The translations under genes were made by a program, and so were the position numbers. 64,000 nt of DNA from positions 3,510,814-3,574,813 of the forward strand of contig NC_135018.1 in the NCBI RefSeq assembly GCF_051020955.1, written 5' to 3'. The notes below the pieces were generated by a model. It searched no databases. It saw nothing but the letters and a program-made list of their open reading frames with translations, and was not told where the DNA came from. Below are positions 1 to 40,195 of the stretch, one piece after another (the stretch's first letter is position 1; the number at the start of each line of letters is the position of its first letter). Origin of the DNA: Megalopta genalis (taxonomy: Eukaryota; Arthropoda; Insecta; Hymenoptera; Halictidae).

Positions 1-28256
<28,256 letters not shown>

Positions 28257-28608
28257 CTGGAAATTAAATCGAAAACTGTCGCATGGAATCGTATTCCGCG
28301 GAATTAAAAAGCTCGTCGGGGAGGCACCGGGATCAAAAACGCGGCGTCTGTGCGCCGGTGATTCGACCCTACGTCGTTGAACGCGTCGTCCTGTCGTCCT
28401 GTCGTCGTCGTCGTCGTCGACGTCGCAGTCGTTGAAACCGATCGTACAATTATCTTTTGCTGCGGGATCCCGGGATCTTTTCGTCTTCGACGCGCAATGA
28501 ATCGCGGAAACGTGGAAGACCGTCGGAAGATTGAGCCGCTCTAACGAACAGCATTCACAAACACCGCGTTTCGATTATGCACCCTATTTACAGGGTTATA
28601 TTTATATT

Positions 28609-28977
28609 TACAGGGTGGCCCAAAAATGTCTCGTAATCCGGGAATGCTGGATTCCTCGGGTCATTTGAAGCAACTTTTTCCTTAGCGGAAATGCGATCCG
28701 CGGCTTCGTTTACGAGTTATTAACGAAAAACGGTGACCAATGAGAGGCGAGCACGACTGACGCGAAGCGGCCCAGCCAACGAGCGCGCGAAGCTCTGTTC
28801 CGCTGATTGGCACGGCTGTCTCGCGTCAGCTGATCTCGCCTCTCATTGGTCGCTGTTTTTCGTTATTAACTCGCGAACGAAACCGCGGATTGCATTTTCG
28901 CTAAGGAAAAAGTTATTTCAAACGAGCTCAGGCAACCCCCATTTTCGGATTGCGAGACATTTTTGGGACACCCTGTA
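28609..28977. mobile_element. fold-back MITE, copy 2 (most complete)
   Basis: It opens TACAGGGTGGCCCAAAAATG and closes CATTTTTGGGACACCCTGTA. The arms remain inverted for about 150 bp through CTTTTTCCTTAGCG, CGCGGCTTCGTTTACGAGTT and ACCAATGAGAGGCGAGC. It is about 369 bp, GC-rich in the centre and has no coding. Confidence 0.92.
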
Positions 28978-29259
28978 TACTTGCACCCTATTTATACACA
29001 GGCCTGTCTCCATCTTAGACTCGAAAATCGAGCCGAAATGCGCGCGGAAACAGCCGCGCGTGTCAACGATGCGATACGTAATTACTAAAAGTCTATGAAT
29101 AATAATTAACTAAATTATTTAGATTTTAGTAATTACTAGACTATTTAGTAATTACTAAATCTAAACTTGATGGCATATGCACAGGGTGTTTCTGGTATCG
29201 TGCGGAGCAGAATTGATACGTCATGAACTTAAGACTATTTATACTTAAAGACTATGTAA

Positions 29260-29517
29260 CCCTTTGCGCACTCGAAGCGATTTTAACTAAATAATAAAAT
29301 ATAAAAATATAAAATCATTTTTCTAACTTATAGTATTTCTACTTTGTATGACAAAATGCATTGTATGCATATGAAATTGACTCTTGGGACTCGCACAACA
29401 GTTACACTCTTAACAATTTTTTAAATCTAGACTTTGTTAATATCAAAATTATCTTAAAAGGTGATATAACCAATTTTAGTGTTGCCTCAGAGTCACAACT
29501 CGAGTGCAAAGGGTTAA
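29260..29517. mobile_element. TTAA-type MITE (CCCTTTGC family)
   Basis: The left CCCTTTGCGCACTCGA and right CGAGTGCAAAGGGTTAA are inverted; the left target site is degenerate (GTAA). The interior is the reverse complement of the element at 36950-37197, so the two are copies of one family. Confidence 0.88.
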
Positions 29518-29764
29518 TTCCTGTTCAATGCTATTATTTCTTCAGCCTATTTTTTTTTATCGAAAACAGAGTCGCGAATTGGAAAAAATTCTTTCTGTAT
29601 TTAGGATTTATTTTTTGAGGTAGAATCGGCGCCTCTCCGTTTGCACCATCGATTACACTAATTTAACCTGTACAGTCGCCAGCAAAAGAGAAGACCTGGA
29701 GGTCCGCTGTCATATTGAGAAATCAAGCTCACAACGTGCTCGTCAAAGCCTTCCGCGCGAGATT

Positions 29765-29766
29765 GC

Positions 29767-29816
<50 letters not shown>
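29765..29816. repeat. (ATT)n microsatellite
   Basis: A perfect ATT run of about 50 bp. Confidence 0.97.
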
Positions 29817-29818
<2 letters not shown>

Positions 29819-30089
29819 TGATGTGTAATAGAACGTTATCGTTGTCGTTATAAATCCCGTAATGACGTTAATATTTTGGATTAGTCATACGATCAAACGG
29901 CGCGTTTCAATTATAAACTCATGCGATATTAATGCGTTTCGATTATGATCGCATCTGCTATTAATGCACGGTTTCAACTGTCAACTAGTCAACTATGAAA
30001 GTAACAGAATATCAAACTCAATCATTGACAAGTACAGATATCTTACTCGCTGAATTGAATATGATATATCTATAAAAAAAGTGGTTTAT

Positions 30090-30609
30090 TTAACACTAGA
30101 TTTATGGAGCCTGTCAAAATGACGGATCACTTAATTTTTTCATTTATTCAGATTTCAATCATTTATTCAAATATTTAAAATTTCGATTATTCATATCGCA
30201 AAGATACATTCGTGAGTTATTTATTCAATTTGTATGAAGTTTACGCGGCAAATGTTGCAATAAACTTAAAATTTAAGTTTATAAAGTTTATAAATAATAT
30301 TATATTAATATTATATATTTATATATATTAATTATAATTTATATATTATATATTTTATATATTAATTATTATATTATTTATATATATTATATATATTAAT
30401 TATTATTTATATATTATATATTATATATTTTATATATTAATTATTATATTATTTATATATATTATATATTATATATATTATAATATATTTATATTAATAT
30501 CATAAAAAGTTTATAAATTTAAGTTAAAAATCAGTATAAATGTCTTATTGTTACTTCGATAAACTAATATAAAACAGCTGTTCTCCATGCTCCGTAAATC
30601 TAGTGTCAA
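30090..30609. mobile_element. TTAA-type MITE, ACACTAGATTTA ends
   Basis: TTAACACTAGATTTATGGAGC pairs with the inverse of GCTCCGTAAATCTAGTGTCAA, apart from the first tip and one internal base. An AT-rich tract (about 30285-30500) fills the middle. The right TTAA has become TCAA read outward. Confidence 0.78.
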
Positions 30610-31021
30610 ATATATAATATATCTACAAAATGTCGTTTATTTAAAAATCTAACACCCACGTGAAGTAATATTTACATTTTACGAAATACGTCGCAGAAAA
30701 ATTCCGCGAATTTCTGGGCGCCGCGTTTCGGGGAACAGGGCGCGAAGCGTGGAATCGTCCTTTTCCACGGGTTCCGGAAATCGCGGTAAAAAATCGGAAC
30801 AAGAAACGTGGCGGTGGCCGACGTTTCGAGGAACGAGCATAAAATGGCGGGTCGCTACGCGGATTTCAGGTTTTTGTTGCTCGGTTTTTTAATTCGCGAG
30901 CCGATATCACATTTTCCGTTGCCTCCGGCGTGATTTTTCAAAAGAGATTATTATCGTTTCGTGCCCGATAAAAAATAAGCTAAACGGAACAAAGAGGATG
31001 CGAAATCCATGAGGAAATCTC

Positions 31022-31040
31022 GATACACGGTCGGACGCGC

Positions 31041-31103
<63 letters not shown>
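31022..31103. repeat. (AT)n microsatellite
   Basis: Pure AT dinucleotide over about 75 bp. Confidence 0.97.
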
Positions 31104-31105
<2 letters not shown>

Positions 31106-31796
31106 CGATCGCGAAAAATGACGACACGCGTATTTAAAAAAACGGAGCTTTCGGACGCTTAAGAGTGACGTACGAGTAAGGCGGGCCCTTCCTAACTCGC
31201 CGAGGATTAATTTTTTTCGCCGGGATTAATGCCAGTTGTGTCACGGAATATCTGCACAATTTTATGAGGGACACGTAATGCTGAATTACGGTTTCAATCT
31301 GGCGGATTCGATTAACTTTTTCATTACGTTTATATTCCATTTCCGCTTCAACTTGCGGGACTATTATTGCCTTTGCTGCATGATCGATTATTTATGACTA
31401 TAAGAGAAAATAATCTGCAAGAGAAATTTTAGAAAATTCATAAATTACGCGTGCGAATACCATTGAAAATTATAGTTATTTATATTGATACAAGTAGTTC
31501 GTTCGAAGAGACACTAATACAAATCTCGGGGAATAAATATTCGACAAACCTTTTAACTTTTAATTGTGTGTGTGTGTGTGTGCCGTATTATTTTCTTTGC
31601 AATTATATAATGACTGGAACTTTCTTGGTCGCAATAATTCCTTCGAAAAAAAAGAAACTTTACATTTATTGTGCGTTTATATCTATGGCGATTTCTCCCG
31701 GAAATGTCACATCTCGGGTTGCTGTGAATTTCCCTGTGCTAGTCCCTAGTAGTCCTGCGCCTATGTAATTTGTTTCCACGGGGTATTTAGAGGCAT

Positions 31797-32052
31797 GTGG
31801 CCTCTGGATTGCCTTCGAATCGTGACATGTGGTCTCTGAATTGACTTCTAATCGTGTCAAGTGGCCTCTAAATTGCCTTCGAATCGTGTCAAGTGGCCTC
31901 TGAATTGACTTCTAATCGTGTCAAGTGGCCTCCGAATTGCCCTCGAATCGTGTCAAGTGGCCTCTAAATTGCCTTCGAGTCGTGTCAAGTGCCCTCTAAA
32001 TTGCCTTCGAATCGTGTCATGCGGCCTCCGAATTGCCTTCGAATAGTGGCAA
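31797..32052. repeat. 32-bp minisatellite, about 8 copies
   Basis: The unit GTGGCCTCTAAATTGCCTTC plus GAATCGTGTCAA recurs exactly every 32 bp (31797, 31829, 31861 and on) with substitutions (GACTTC for GCCTTC, TCTG for TCTA). Confidence 0.95.
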
Positions 32053-32234
32053 AAATTTTCGTTCCAGGTTCACATAAAAAAGTTAAAAAATCAGAGCGTT
32101 TCTATTCCTTTTTTTTAATCATTCCAGCAATACTAAAATTAAAAAGCAGTATTTCAATCATCGTCTAGTAGACTAATATCCCTTTAACATTAACATTAAC
32201 AAAGAAACTCAAGTCGTTCGGTCCAGTTTTAAAA

Positions 32235-32290
32235 AAGTTCTTGCGTCTTTAAAGATACTCGAATACTTTTTGCCAATGTTAGAGATGCCG
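32235..32290. mobile_element. mariner-like end fragment (tentative)
   Basis: CTCGAATACTTTTTGCCAAT resembles the Tc1/mariner-type terminus seen at 17885-17910. No partner end was found. Confidence 0.35.
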
Positions 32291-33838
32291 CACCGTTAAA
32301 TTTGGCCTACAAAAACGAAATGAATGTTAACACTAATTTTTACATTAAACGCGCTTCGAATTTATTTCTATCGATCCAGCGTAACACCGTATGTCGCGAA
32401 ACATGTCGACGTGTAACAAATGGTTCATTGTCATAAACAGCGGCGTAGTTGCAGCATTTCCTGAATCACTTTCGAACTCCTCCATTCTAATCGGAAGGAA
32501 GAAAGTTTGGCGCGGCTAATCGAACCGCGCGCGCGCACAATGTCAAAAGCTCTCGCTCCGGCGTGGATATGGTAATTTTCTCCGCGGTTAGTATACTCTG
32601 CGCTTGACTGACAGCGATCTTAAGCGATCACAAGGTAACAGAAATAACTGGAGCGAAACATAAATTACTAGTAATTTTATTACTTTTATAAAATACCGCA
32701 GTATTTGGCGCGTCCGCAGTAATACCCACGCGTACTCTATCGCAATTTTTCTCCCGAAATCTATCAACTTTCTCCGTGCACAGACAAAATTGCGTTCGTC
32801 GATTTTAAGAACGAGGAGCCACTTAAAAATATTAAATATTTTTCTTTATTTATATTTATTTATATTTTAAAGATTCCTAATGATTCCAATAAAACTAAAA
32901 TGTAATATCGATGCTCTAAAACTCTTTCGCACTTCTCGCATTGCACCTAGCAATCTCAATTTTAAATGCACGAAATCCGCAGTCCAGTAATTACATTCTA
33001 ATTGATTCGACTGATTAGCTAATTACCAATTAACATCCGCCGAATTCACGTTCCAGTTTGTTACTGTGCTTTATAAATATTGTTTCAGTAATTTCGTGTT
33101 CGATAATTCGTCGACGTCTCCCGGCGAAAGTTATTCATGCGCCGGACCGAACGGTTCCCTTGAAAAGTCGCGCGTGTCACATCGTCAGACGTAATTCTCG
33201 TGTTCAAAATAATGCTGGAAACGTTCAACTGGAAACTACCACCTTCGGCTAGTCTGTCACGCCAATTCTGATTTCGCCCGCAGTTTCGAAATGGCAGGCT
33301 TTCGTTTAAATTTCGGAACCGGTAAAGGTCGCACGTGCTCGGGTGCGACGAACACGCGGAACCGTTCGAATATCTATTTCGGTGGGAAATCCGGCCGGGA
33401 TGATAAAACAGTGGCGGCGGAGAGATATCGTGACGCACGACCAAGAATCCGCTTGTCCAATTTCTTTGTCAAAATATCGTGAACGGGGTTTATTGGTTCT
33501 TCGACACTCTATCGACTGCGCTGACTATCGAAAGACAAATACTTATTTTAGGCACGGTTTCGTTTGCTTTCGAGGTCCAACACGTTTTGCGGAACACGAC
33601 GATATAAAAGTGCTTTGTGCTGCTTAAAAGCTCGTGTACTCGTGTACTTAATTTGATTAATTGACCCTAAGCGTTAACACGTTTGCGGATGATAAACGTT
33701 CTAACGAGCTGCAGAAATAGACAGGCGATTCGTTCTTGAATTAATTGTGACATCGACATTTCCATTGATCACATTTTGTCCGAGTGTCCACGTTGATAAC
33801 GCGATCTAATCAAAGTGTATAATAATTTAAAAAATATA

Positions 33839-34219
33839 TACAGGATGTTTCATAATTGTGTTAACACTTGGAAAGGGATGATTCCTCAGGTCATTTCAAG
33901 TAACTTTTTCCTTAGCGAAAATGCAATCCGCGGCTTCGTTCACGAGTTATTAACGAAAAACACTGACCAATCGGAGAGCGAGTGCGGCCGACGCTCCGCC
34001 CTTGCGGCCAATGTCGCGTCGAGCTGGCCGTCTGACGCAGCGGTAGTGGTCGCGAGGGCGGAGCATCAGCCGTATGCGATCTCGCATTGGTCACCGTTTT
34101 TCGTTGATAACTCGTAAACGAAGCCGCGGATCGCATTTTCGCTAAGGAAAAAGTTACTTGAAATCACCTCAGGAATCATTCCTTCCAAGGTGATAATATA
34201 ATTATAAAACACCATGTAT
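33839..34219. mobile_element. fold-back MITE, copy 3 (diverged)
   Basis: TACAGGATGTTTCATAATTG at the left and AAAACACCATGTATA at the right are decayed tips. The inner CTTTTTCCTTAGCGAAAATG, CGAGTTATTAACGAAAAACA and the mirrored TTTTTCGTTGATAACTCG match copies 1 and 2. Confidence 0.85.
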
Positions 34220-34364
34220 AATCTTTTTGTCCAATTTTCGGGCAGCTAGCGGACGTCATCTTCAATGTGATTCAATTTGATTGAAGCGCCTATTCGATCG
34301 GAACAAGCAACAATCATCAACGATGATCTGGCGAAGATCTGGCGAATGCTGATCTGTGCTGCGT

Positions 34365-34472
34365 TGCCGATTGTCAACAACCATAAGAAGGAGGCACGAG
34401 TAATCGTATCTTTTCTTTCCAAATTGTCCAGTTTTCTTTACAAGCTGAGAGGCAATTGGACTTTACTGTGCA
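34365..34472. mobile_element. half copy of the dispersed palindromic MITE
   Basis: GCCGATTGTCAACAACC, AGTAATCGTATCTTTTCTTT, CCAAATTGTCCAGTTTTC and CAATTGGACTTTACTGT follow the family's right arm. Confidence 0.7.
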
Positions 34473-36250
34473 TTTCCATTACGCGTTTCATTTCCTGTTT
34501 CATTGTTCGTAAAATTGATGCGGAAGAGGCTTTTGTCGTTGTTGTAGCCTTTATCGCAGTAAAGCCATTCCTGCATCACGATCAGAATTCGCCCGCTCGA
34601 GCACGGAAAAGTTTTTACTACATATAGAATGGACCACGTAAACCGGATTACGTAAATGCACTACCAGTTAAAAGTATGAGACCGGGATTTACAATTAATG
34701 AAACCGGATAATCTTACTTTACTGCTATAGAATAAAACTTGTGCAATCATCAACTGCATGAGATACATCTGTTCTATTTTAGTGTTCGAGTTTCATTGAA
34801 TCGTTGCACAATAATGTTTCCCATTTTCGTTACCGATCATATTCTTACAATAATTATAGCTAGGATAATATTATAAATAAATTATAATTAAATTTTCGTT
34901 ACTCTCTATTTTTCTTCAAAATCAAATTGAGAAGAACGCTGACATATATGTTTTTTAGAAAGACGTAAATGAAAAGATACAGCGACATGAACGTTTCGAA
35001 ATTCTGCTTGAGAAAATGAGATATAATGAGATTAAACACTTAAAATTAAAATACCGATGATGGCTAATCACGATTTTTAATAATTTAATGATACAAACGT
35101 GTTGCTATATTCGCTATATTTGTTTCTGAATATTGATTTATAAAAATTCGTTCGAATATTTTATATAATATTTAGTTACAGATCAGAACATAAAGTTTTT
35201 TCAATGCAAATATAAAATGTAATTCTGTTTTTCCATCTCGATTATAAACCACGCTAAATTTACATTGTGCATCGCACGCTTGACCGACTAAACAGCACAA
35301 AAATTGAAGAGTAAATAGATTTGTTAACTTCGTCGAGCAAGAAAATGCCGAAACATGATTAAAAAAAAAACAAATTTTCCCCAAAAATTGTGTCTATCTT
35401 TGTCTCGTTGCTCGGACAATTTTCAATCAGTTAGAACTGAAAATATAATTTAACCTTTTGTCCAATAATTATTAAAACGAACTGCTTGGAAGATTCATTA
35501 AGATTGAATAATAAATAATAATAAAATTAAATAGTAATAAATAAATGATTTTCAATAAGTGCCATCACGTGGAAATACGATAATTCGAGGAGCGTGCCTC
35601 CGAAATCATGCTTCCCGAGTTCCGTGAATTTTTACCGCAAGCAAACGATATATCGTTCGTCTATTCGTCATTTCGTTCTGCGATTCTTTATAGAAACAAA
35701 GTTCTTGCAGCATCGATTTTTAGATGCTTTTTTTTAATTAATTCCACAGCTTCATTCGACAAGAACAGTTTCGAGCTCTCGAGTGTCTCGAAACAAGGTT
35801 TCGGGCCCTTCACGCGGAACTCGTCGACGTTCGACGGTGCGAGCCACAGAAGGCGAACTGATTTTTTATTTTCGTCCATTCGAATCGATCGTTTCGATCA
35901 GCGCGCGGCGAACTCGATGCCGGCGGAAAAGCCGTGGATCGAGGAAACGGGAAAGGGTAAAACTTAGCTGATTGACCCAGATCGTAATGTGGGACAGACA
36001 TTAATAAGTGATCGTGGCGGCTAGCGCAGATGGATTGGTATCACCATCGATCGTCGTGATTCGTTATTTACGTCGTGGTTTTATAACAGCGTGCCCGTAA
36101 GCTCGCCCTTGTTGGGAGCCGGCCGCTCCGTTTCGCGGCGACACACAAGGGCGGCCATCCCCTATCTCCCGGCCGATCTTCAAATTATTCGGAAGTCGTT
36201 TCTCGAACGGCGAATCCGGCGCGACGATTTCGCGCGCGTTGTCTGCTCCC

Positions 36251-36910
36251 TTAACCCTTTGCGCTCGAAGCTCTCTTTTTTACTGAAAATCTGAGACAAC
36301 TTTCCTGGCTCGTAGCATCTCCGTTTTATACGGCGAAGCGCATTTCATGCGTACGAAATCGAATCCTGTGACTCTTTTAATAATATATATAATATAATAC
36401 TCTATAATATATAATATATAATATATAATATATAATATATAATATATAATATATAATATATAATATATAATATATAATTTATAACATATAACATATAATA
36501 GCATAATATATAATATATAATATATAATATATAATATATAATATATAATATATAATATATAATATATAATATATAATATATAATATATAATATATAATTT
36601 ATAACATATAACATATAATACATAATATAATATATAATATATAATATATAATATATAATATATAATATATAATATATAATATATAATATATAATATATAA
36701 TATATAATATATAATATATAATATATAATATATAATATATAATATATAATATATAATATATAATATATAATATATAATATATAATATATAATATATAATA
36801 TATAATACATAATATATATAATATATAATACTCTTTTAACAATCGAAACTTTGTTAATTTAAGAATTATCTTGGAACGCGATGCAACGATTTTAGCGGCG
36901 ACTCGGGAAA
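36251..36910. mobile_element. TTAA-type MITE copy split by an AT microsatellite
   Basis: TTAACCCTTTGCGCTCGAAG at the left, then TTTTATACGGCGAAGCGCAT and TGTGACTCTTTTAA, follow the CCCTTTGC family. After the AT block the element resumes with CTCTTTTAACAATCG, ACTTTGTTAATTTAAG and AATTATCTTGGAACG. The right tip is degenerate, so its end is approximate. Confidence 0.75.
36381..36829. repeat. 449-bp (ATATAAT)n block with 10-bp direct repeat flanks
   Basis: An almost pure ATATAATAT repeat, with three variant stretches (TTTATAACATATAACATATA type), is bounded by ACTCTTTTAA at 36371-36380 and at 36830-36839. The surrounding MITE reads continuously if the block and one copy are removed. Confidence 0.9.
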
Positions 36911-36949
36911 GAAGATCGAAGATACGGCAAACGTGAAATAATCTATTTT

Positions 36950-37197
36950 TTAACCCTTTCCACTCGAATGGTGACTCTGAGGCACCACTAAAATTTGTTA
37001 TATAACGCTTTAAGATAACTTTTGTATTAACAAAGTATCGATTTAAAAAATTGTTAAGAGTGTAACCGTTGTGCGAGTCGCAAGTGTCAATTTCTCATGT
37101 GCATAAAATGCATTTTGTTATATAAAATAGAAATATTATAAATTAGAAAAATGATTTTATATTTAGAGTTAAGATAGCTTCGAGCGCAAAGGGTTAA
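36950..37197. mobile_element. TTAA-type MITE (CCCTTTGC family), intact copy
   Basis: TTAACCCTTTCCACTCGAA and TTCGAGCGCAAAGGGTTAA are inverted termini with perfect TTAA flanks. The 248-bp length agrees with the copy at 29260. Confidence 0.9.
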
Positions 37198-37687
37198 CAA
37201 CACCGTTTGACACAATAATGTGTCCGAGAGGACGCAGGGCGATTGTTTATGAATAATTGAGAACGAGAAATATAGATGTCTCGATAGAAACATTTATTCG
37301 TCCCAGGCTCTGAAGATAAAAAGTAACCAACGTTCATTTTTTCGAAATGGAATTTCTGTTCGCGTGTATTTAAAAATTATAGGATAAACTTAAATTAATA
37401 ATAGAATAGAATATATATAATAGAATAAATTAATAATAGATTATTAATAATAGAATAAATTATAGAGAATAACTAAAGGTTTTACAACAATATTTTGTTA
37501 TTATTAATCGTAGAAAAATCACGGACCATGATTATTACAATCAAACTGTAAAGAGTCGTTTAATGACATTGTTTTCGATTCGAATGCTTTAATTGCAAGT
37601 ACACACCGCGACAAAAGTACGAGACACTCGTGAGCATTGCGAGAAATTCTCTGTACCTTAGAAATTTATTTTTCTTTCGCAGGTAAA

Positions 37688-37825
37688 ATGCGGGAACAAG
37701 AGAAGATTAAAAAACTGTATAAATCTTTGCCACAAAGAACGCTGGAAGTAGTGAAAAGAAAGGGTAGAAACACGAAGTATAATTATACAATTACAAATAT
37801 AGAATTAATTAGAACTACAAAGTAA
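37688..37825 (+). pseudogene. Tc1/mariner-like transposase C-terminal remnant
   Basis: The open frame reads MREQEKIKKLYKSLPQRTLE followed by VVKRKGRNTKYNY. The pattern LY-S-P-R---V--KG--TKY before a stop is the usual C-terminal end of Tc1-family transposases, the class of DNA-transposon enzymes with a DDE catalytic core. None of the catalytic domain is present upstream, so only the tail survives. The stop comes 17 residues past the usual TKY end. Assignment rests on this short motif only. Confidence 0.45.
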
Positions 37826-38461
37826 CGAAAAGAATTCTCTGAGTTAATTTTTTACGGAAAATCCACCCTGTCTCACAGTTTTGTCGTAGCCGTTTCGAAA
37901 GCGCGAAGTCTCTCAAGAATGCCAATGGCTGCAGAGTTGCCGGAAATTGTCATTCGAAGAGAAAAGTAGCAAACGGGCGGCTCCGGGAGCAATAAAAGTA
38001 TCAAATTTCACGGCGATTTAAGCGGAAAAGGAAGTCTTCTCTTTCGAAGAATAATATCAAGGCCCGTCCGAAATTCGCGAGGAAATATCAAAGCTGGACC
38101 ACCGAGCAACGCCGGTGCAGTAATTCGGTCGGACGTGAGCGAAATGAATCGTTTTTTCGTGACTTGGACGAACGAAAGGCGAGCCCTTTTCTGTGCTGCG
38201 CCGTGTCGCACAGGACAAATTAACCTTCAAGTGGTCGCCGCGGTGGTGGCGTGACGTCAAATTGACTCCGTATCAATAATGATGACTCGATGGCAAATTG
38301 ACTCTCTGTATCAATAATGGCGATTTCACGTCAAATAGACTCGCCATCGGTAACGCCGGCTCGACGTCACGCTCCGCATTACTAGCCACTAGCGATTCCC
38401 AGGATTTTAATGAGATTTTGTGGGTTGAGCCCATATTTCCGATCACAGCTCTCGTCGCCCA

Positions 38462-38600
38462 ATGCAGCAAATTCGCCGTATTTGGCGCACTGATTTTCCA
38501 GAAAAATGAGAAGACAAATTTGGGAAGCGGAGATACGATCATTGGAGTCTCGCGGCTCGTTTTTTGTTGACGATTGGCGCTTGTAAAAACGAGTATAATA
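38462..38600. mobile_element. half copy of the dispersed palindromic MITE
   Basis: CAGCAAATTCGCCGTATTTG, ACAAATTTGGGAAGCGGAGA, TACGATCATTGGAGTCTCGC and GGCTCGTTTTTTGTTGACGA form one arm. It runs into AT sequence at AACGAGTATAATATAATA. Confidence 0.75.
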
Positions 38601-38639
38601 TAATATAATATAATATTATTATATATAATATATTAATAT

Positions 38640-39258
38640 ATAATAATATTCGCGCACAAAAATGGAGAATTTTGGAAAGAGAATATACAATTATTGGAGT
38701 CTCGCGGCTCGTTTTTTGTTGACAATCGGCGCTTATATATTATATTATACTATACTATACTATACTAATATATAATAATAAATATATAATAATATTAAAT
38801 ATATAATAATCGGCGCTTATAAAAACGAGTATAATATAATATATAATATAATATAATTATATATAATATATTATATATATAATTTATACTATTCAACGAG
38901 TATAATATAATATAATATAATATTATTATATATATATTTTAATTATTATTATTTTGTATTATATATATAGTATTATATATTGTTTATTATTTTATTATTA
39001 TTATATTTTTATATTATATATATATATATATATATAATATATAAATAAATATATATATTATTTATATTATATATAATATATCGATATAGTATATAAAAGT
39101 ATAGTATAGTATAGTATAATATAATATATAAGCGCCGATTGTCAACAAAAAATGAGCCGCGAGACTCCACTAATCGTATATTCTCTGTCCAAAATTCTCC
39201 ATTTTTGTGCGCGAATCCGAGCACAATCTGAGCGCGAATTAGGGAGAATTTACTGCAG
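38640..39258. mobile_element. dispersed palindromic MITE expanded by AT sequence
   Basis: The left arm AAAATGGAGAATTTTGGAAA, TTGGAGTCTCGCGGCTCG and GACAATCGGCGCTTATA is mirrored at 39128-39258 by AAGCGCCGATTGTCAAC, GAGCCGCGAGACTCCAC and CTCCATTTTTGTGCGCG. About 390 bp of AT-rich sequence separates the arms. AATCGGCGCTTATA occurs twice (38724 and 38809) around one AT block. Confidence 0.82.
38737..39127. repeat. AT-rich expansion inside the MITE
   Basis: ATACTATACT, AATATAATAA and TATATATATA motifs dominate. Internal direct repeats are AATCGGCGCTTATA and AACGAGTATAATATAA (twice). Confidence 0.88.
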
Positions 39259-39525
39259 CTGTTATATCGCGGCACGTCTTCGTGAAAATGGTATCCCTTT
39301 CGGTGCGGTACACCGTGATCGAACATGATTGCGGTCAGCCGATTGTAATTTGAGAGCTAAGAATATACCGGTAAAAGCAACCGGAAAAATGCGCCGCCTT
39401 AATACTTCTTCCCCTGCATGTGGCACAAAGTTTGCAACTATGTCACTCCGAACGTAATCGTAACATCACAAATAATCGATAGAATGACCGTCTTAGAGGT
39501 GGAATAAGTTACTTCTAATGGGATT

Positions 39526-39625
39526 NNNNNNNNNNNNNNNNNNNNNNNNNNNNNNNNNNNNNNNNNNNNNNNNNNNNNNNNNNNNNNNNNNNNNNNNNNN
39601 NNNNNNNNNNNNNNNNNNNNNNNNN
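39526..39625. other. assembly gap of 100 N
   Basis: Exactly 100 Ns separate single-copy DNA from the satellite array. This round number is the usual placeholder for a gap of unknown size, so the join may be any length and its orientation rests on the scaffolding. Confidence 0.99.
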
Positions 39626-40195
39626 CGACCTGCCCGAATCAGCCCGAATCTGCCCGACTTGCCCGAATCTGCCCGAATCTGCCCGAATCTGCCCGACCTG
39701 CCCGACTTGCCCCGACCTGCCCGACTTGCCCAAATCTGCCCGACCTGCCCGAATCTGCCGACCTGCCGAATCTGCCCGACCTGCCCGAATCTGCCCGACC
39801 TGCCCGAATCTGCCCGACCTGCCCGACCTGCCCGACTTGCCCGAATCTGCCCGAATCTGCCGACCTGCCCGAATCTGCCCGACCTGCCCGACCCTGCCCG
39901 AATCTGCCCGACTTGCCCGAATCTGCCCGAATCTGCCCGACCTGCCCGACTTGCCCGAATCTGCCCGACCTGCCCGAATCTGCCCGACCTGCCCGACTTG
40001 CCCGAATCTGCCCGAATCTGCCCGACCTGCCCGAATCTGCCCGACCTGCCCGAATCTGCCCGAATCTGCCCGACCTGCCCGAATCTGCCCGACCTGCCCG
40101 AATCTGCCCGACCTGCCCGAATCTGCCCGACTTGCCCGAATCTGCTCGAATCTGCCCGACCTGCCCGACCTGCCCGACCTGCCCGAATCTGCTTG
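39626..40195. repeat. simple edge zone of the satellite
   Basis: The first 570 bp after the gap contain almost only CTGCCCGAAT and CTGCCCGAC (with CTGCCCGACTTG variants). CTGCGCATAT, CTGCCCCTAT, CTGTCCATAT and ATGCCCGAAC are absent and appear together from about 40198 on. Confidence 0.93.

Larger units (their letters stand above)
28257..39525. other. upstream flank or intron of SLO2, no exon recognised
   Basis: I searched the minus strand for S1-S5 and N-terminal KCNT sequence and found none before the gap. Besides the listed repeats, the stretches 28260-28600, 29520-30080, 30660-31440, 32300-33830, 34480-36240, 37200-37600 and 37830-38450 carry no recognisable gene or RNA. Some are GC-richer (30710-30880, 33110-33420, 36090-36240). 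Confidence 0.7.

Noticed and set aside
28257..39525. Search for SLO2 S1-S5 exons in the right flank
   Set aside because: No minus-strand segment resembling the KCNT S1-S5 or N-terminal region was found, so none was annotated.
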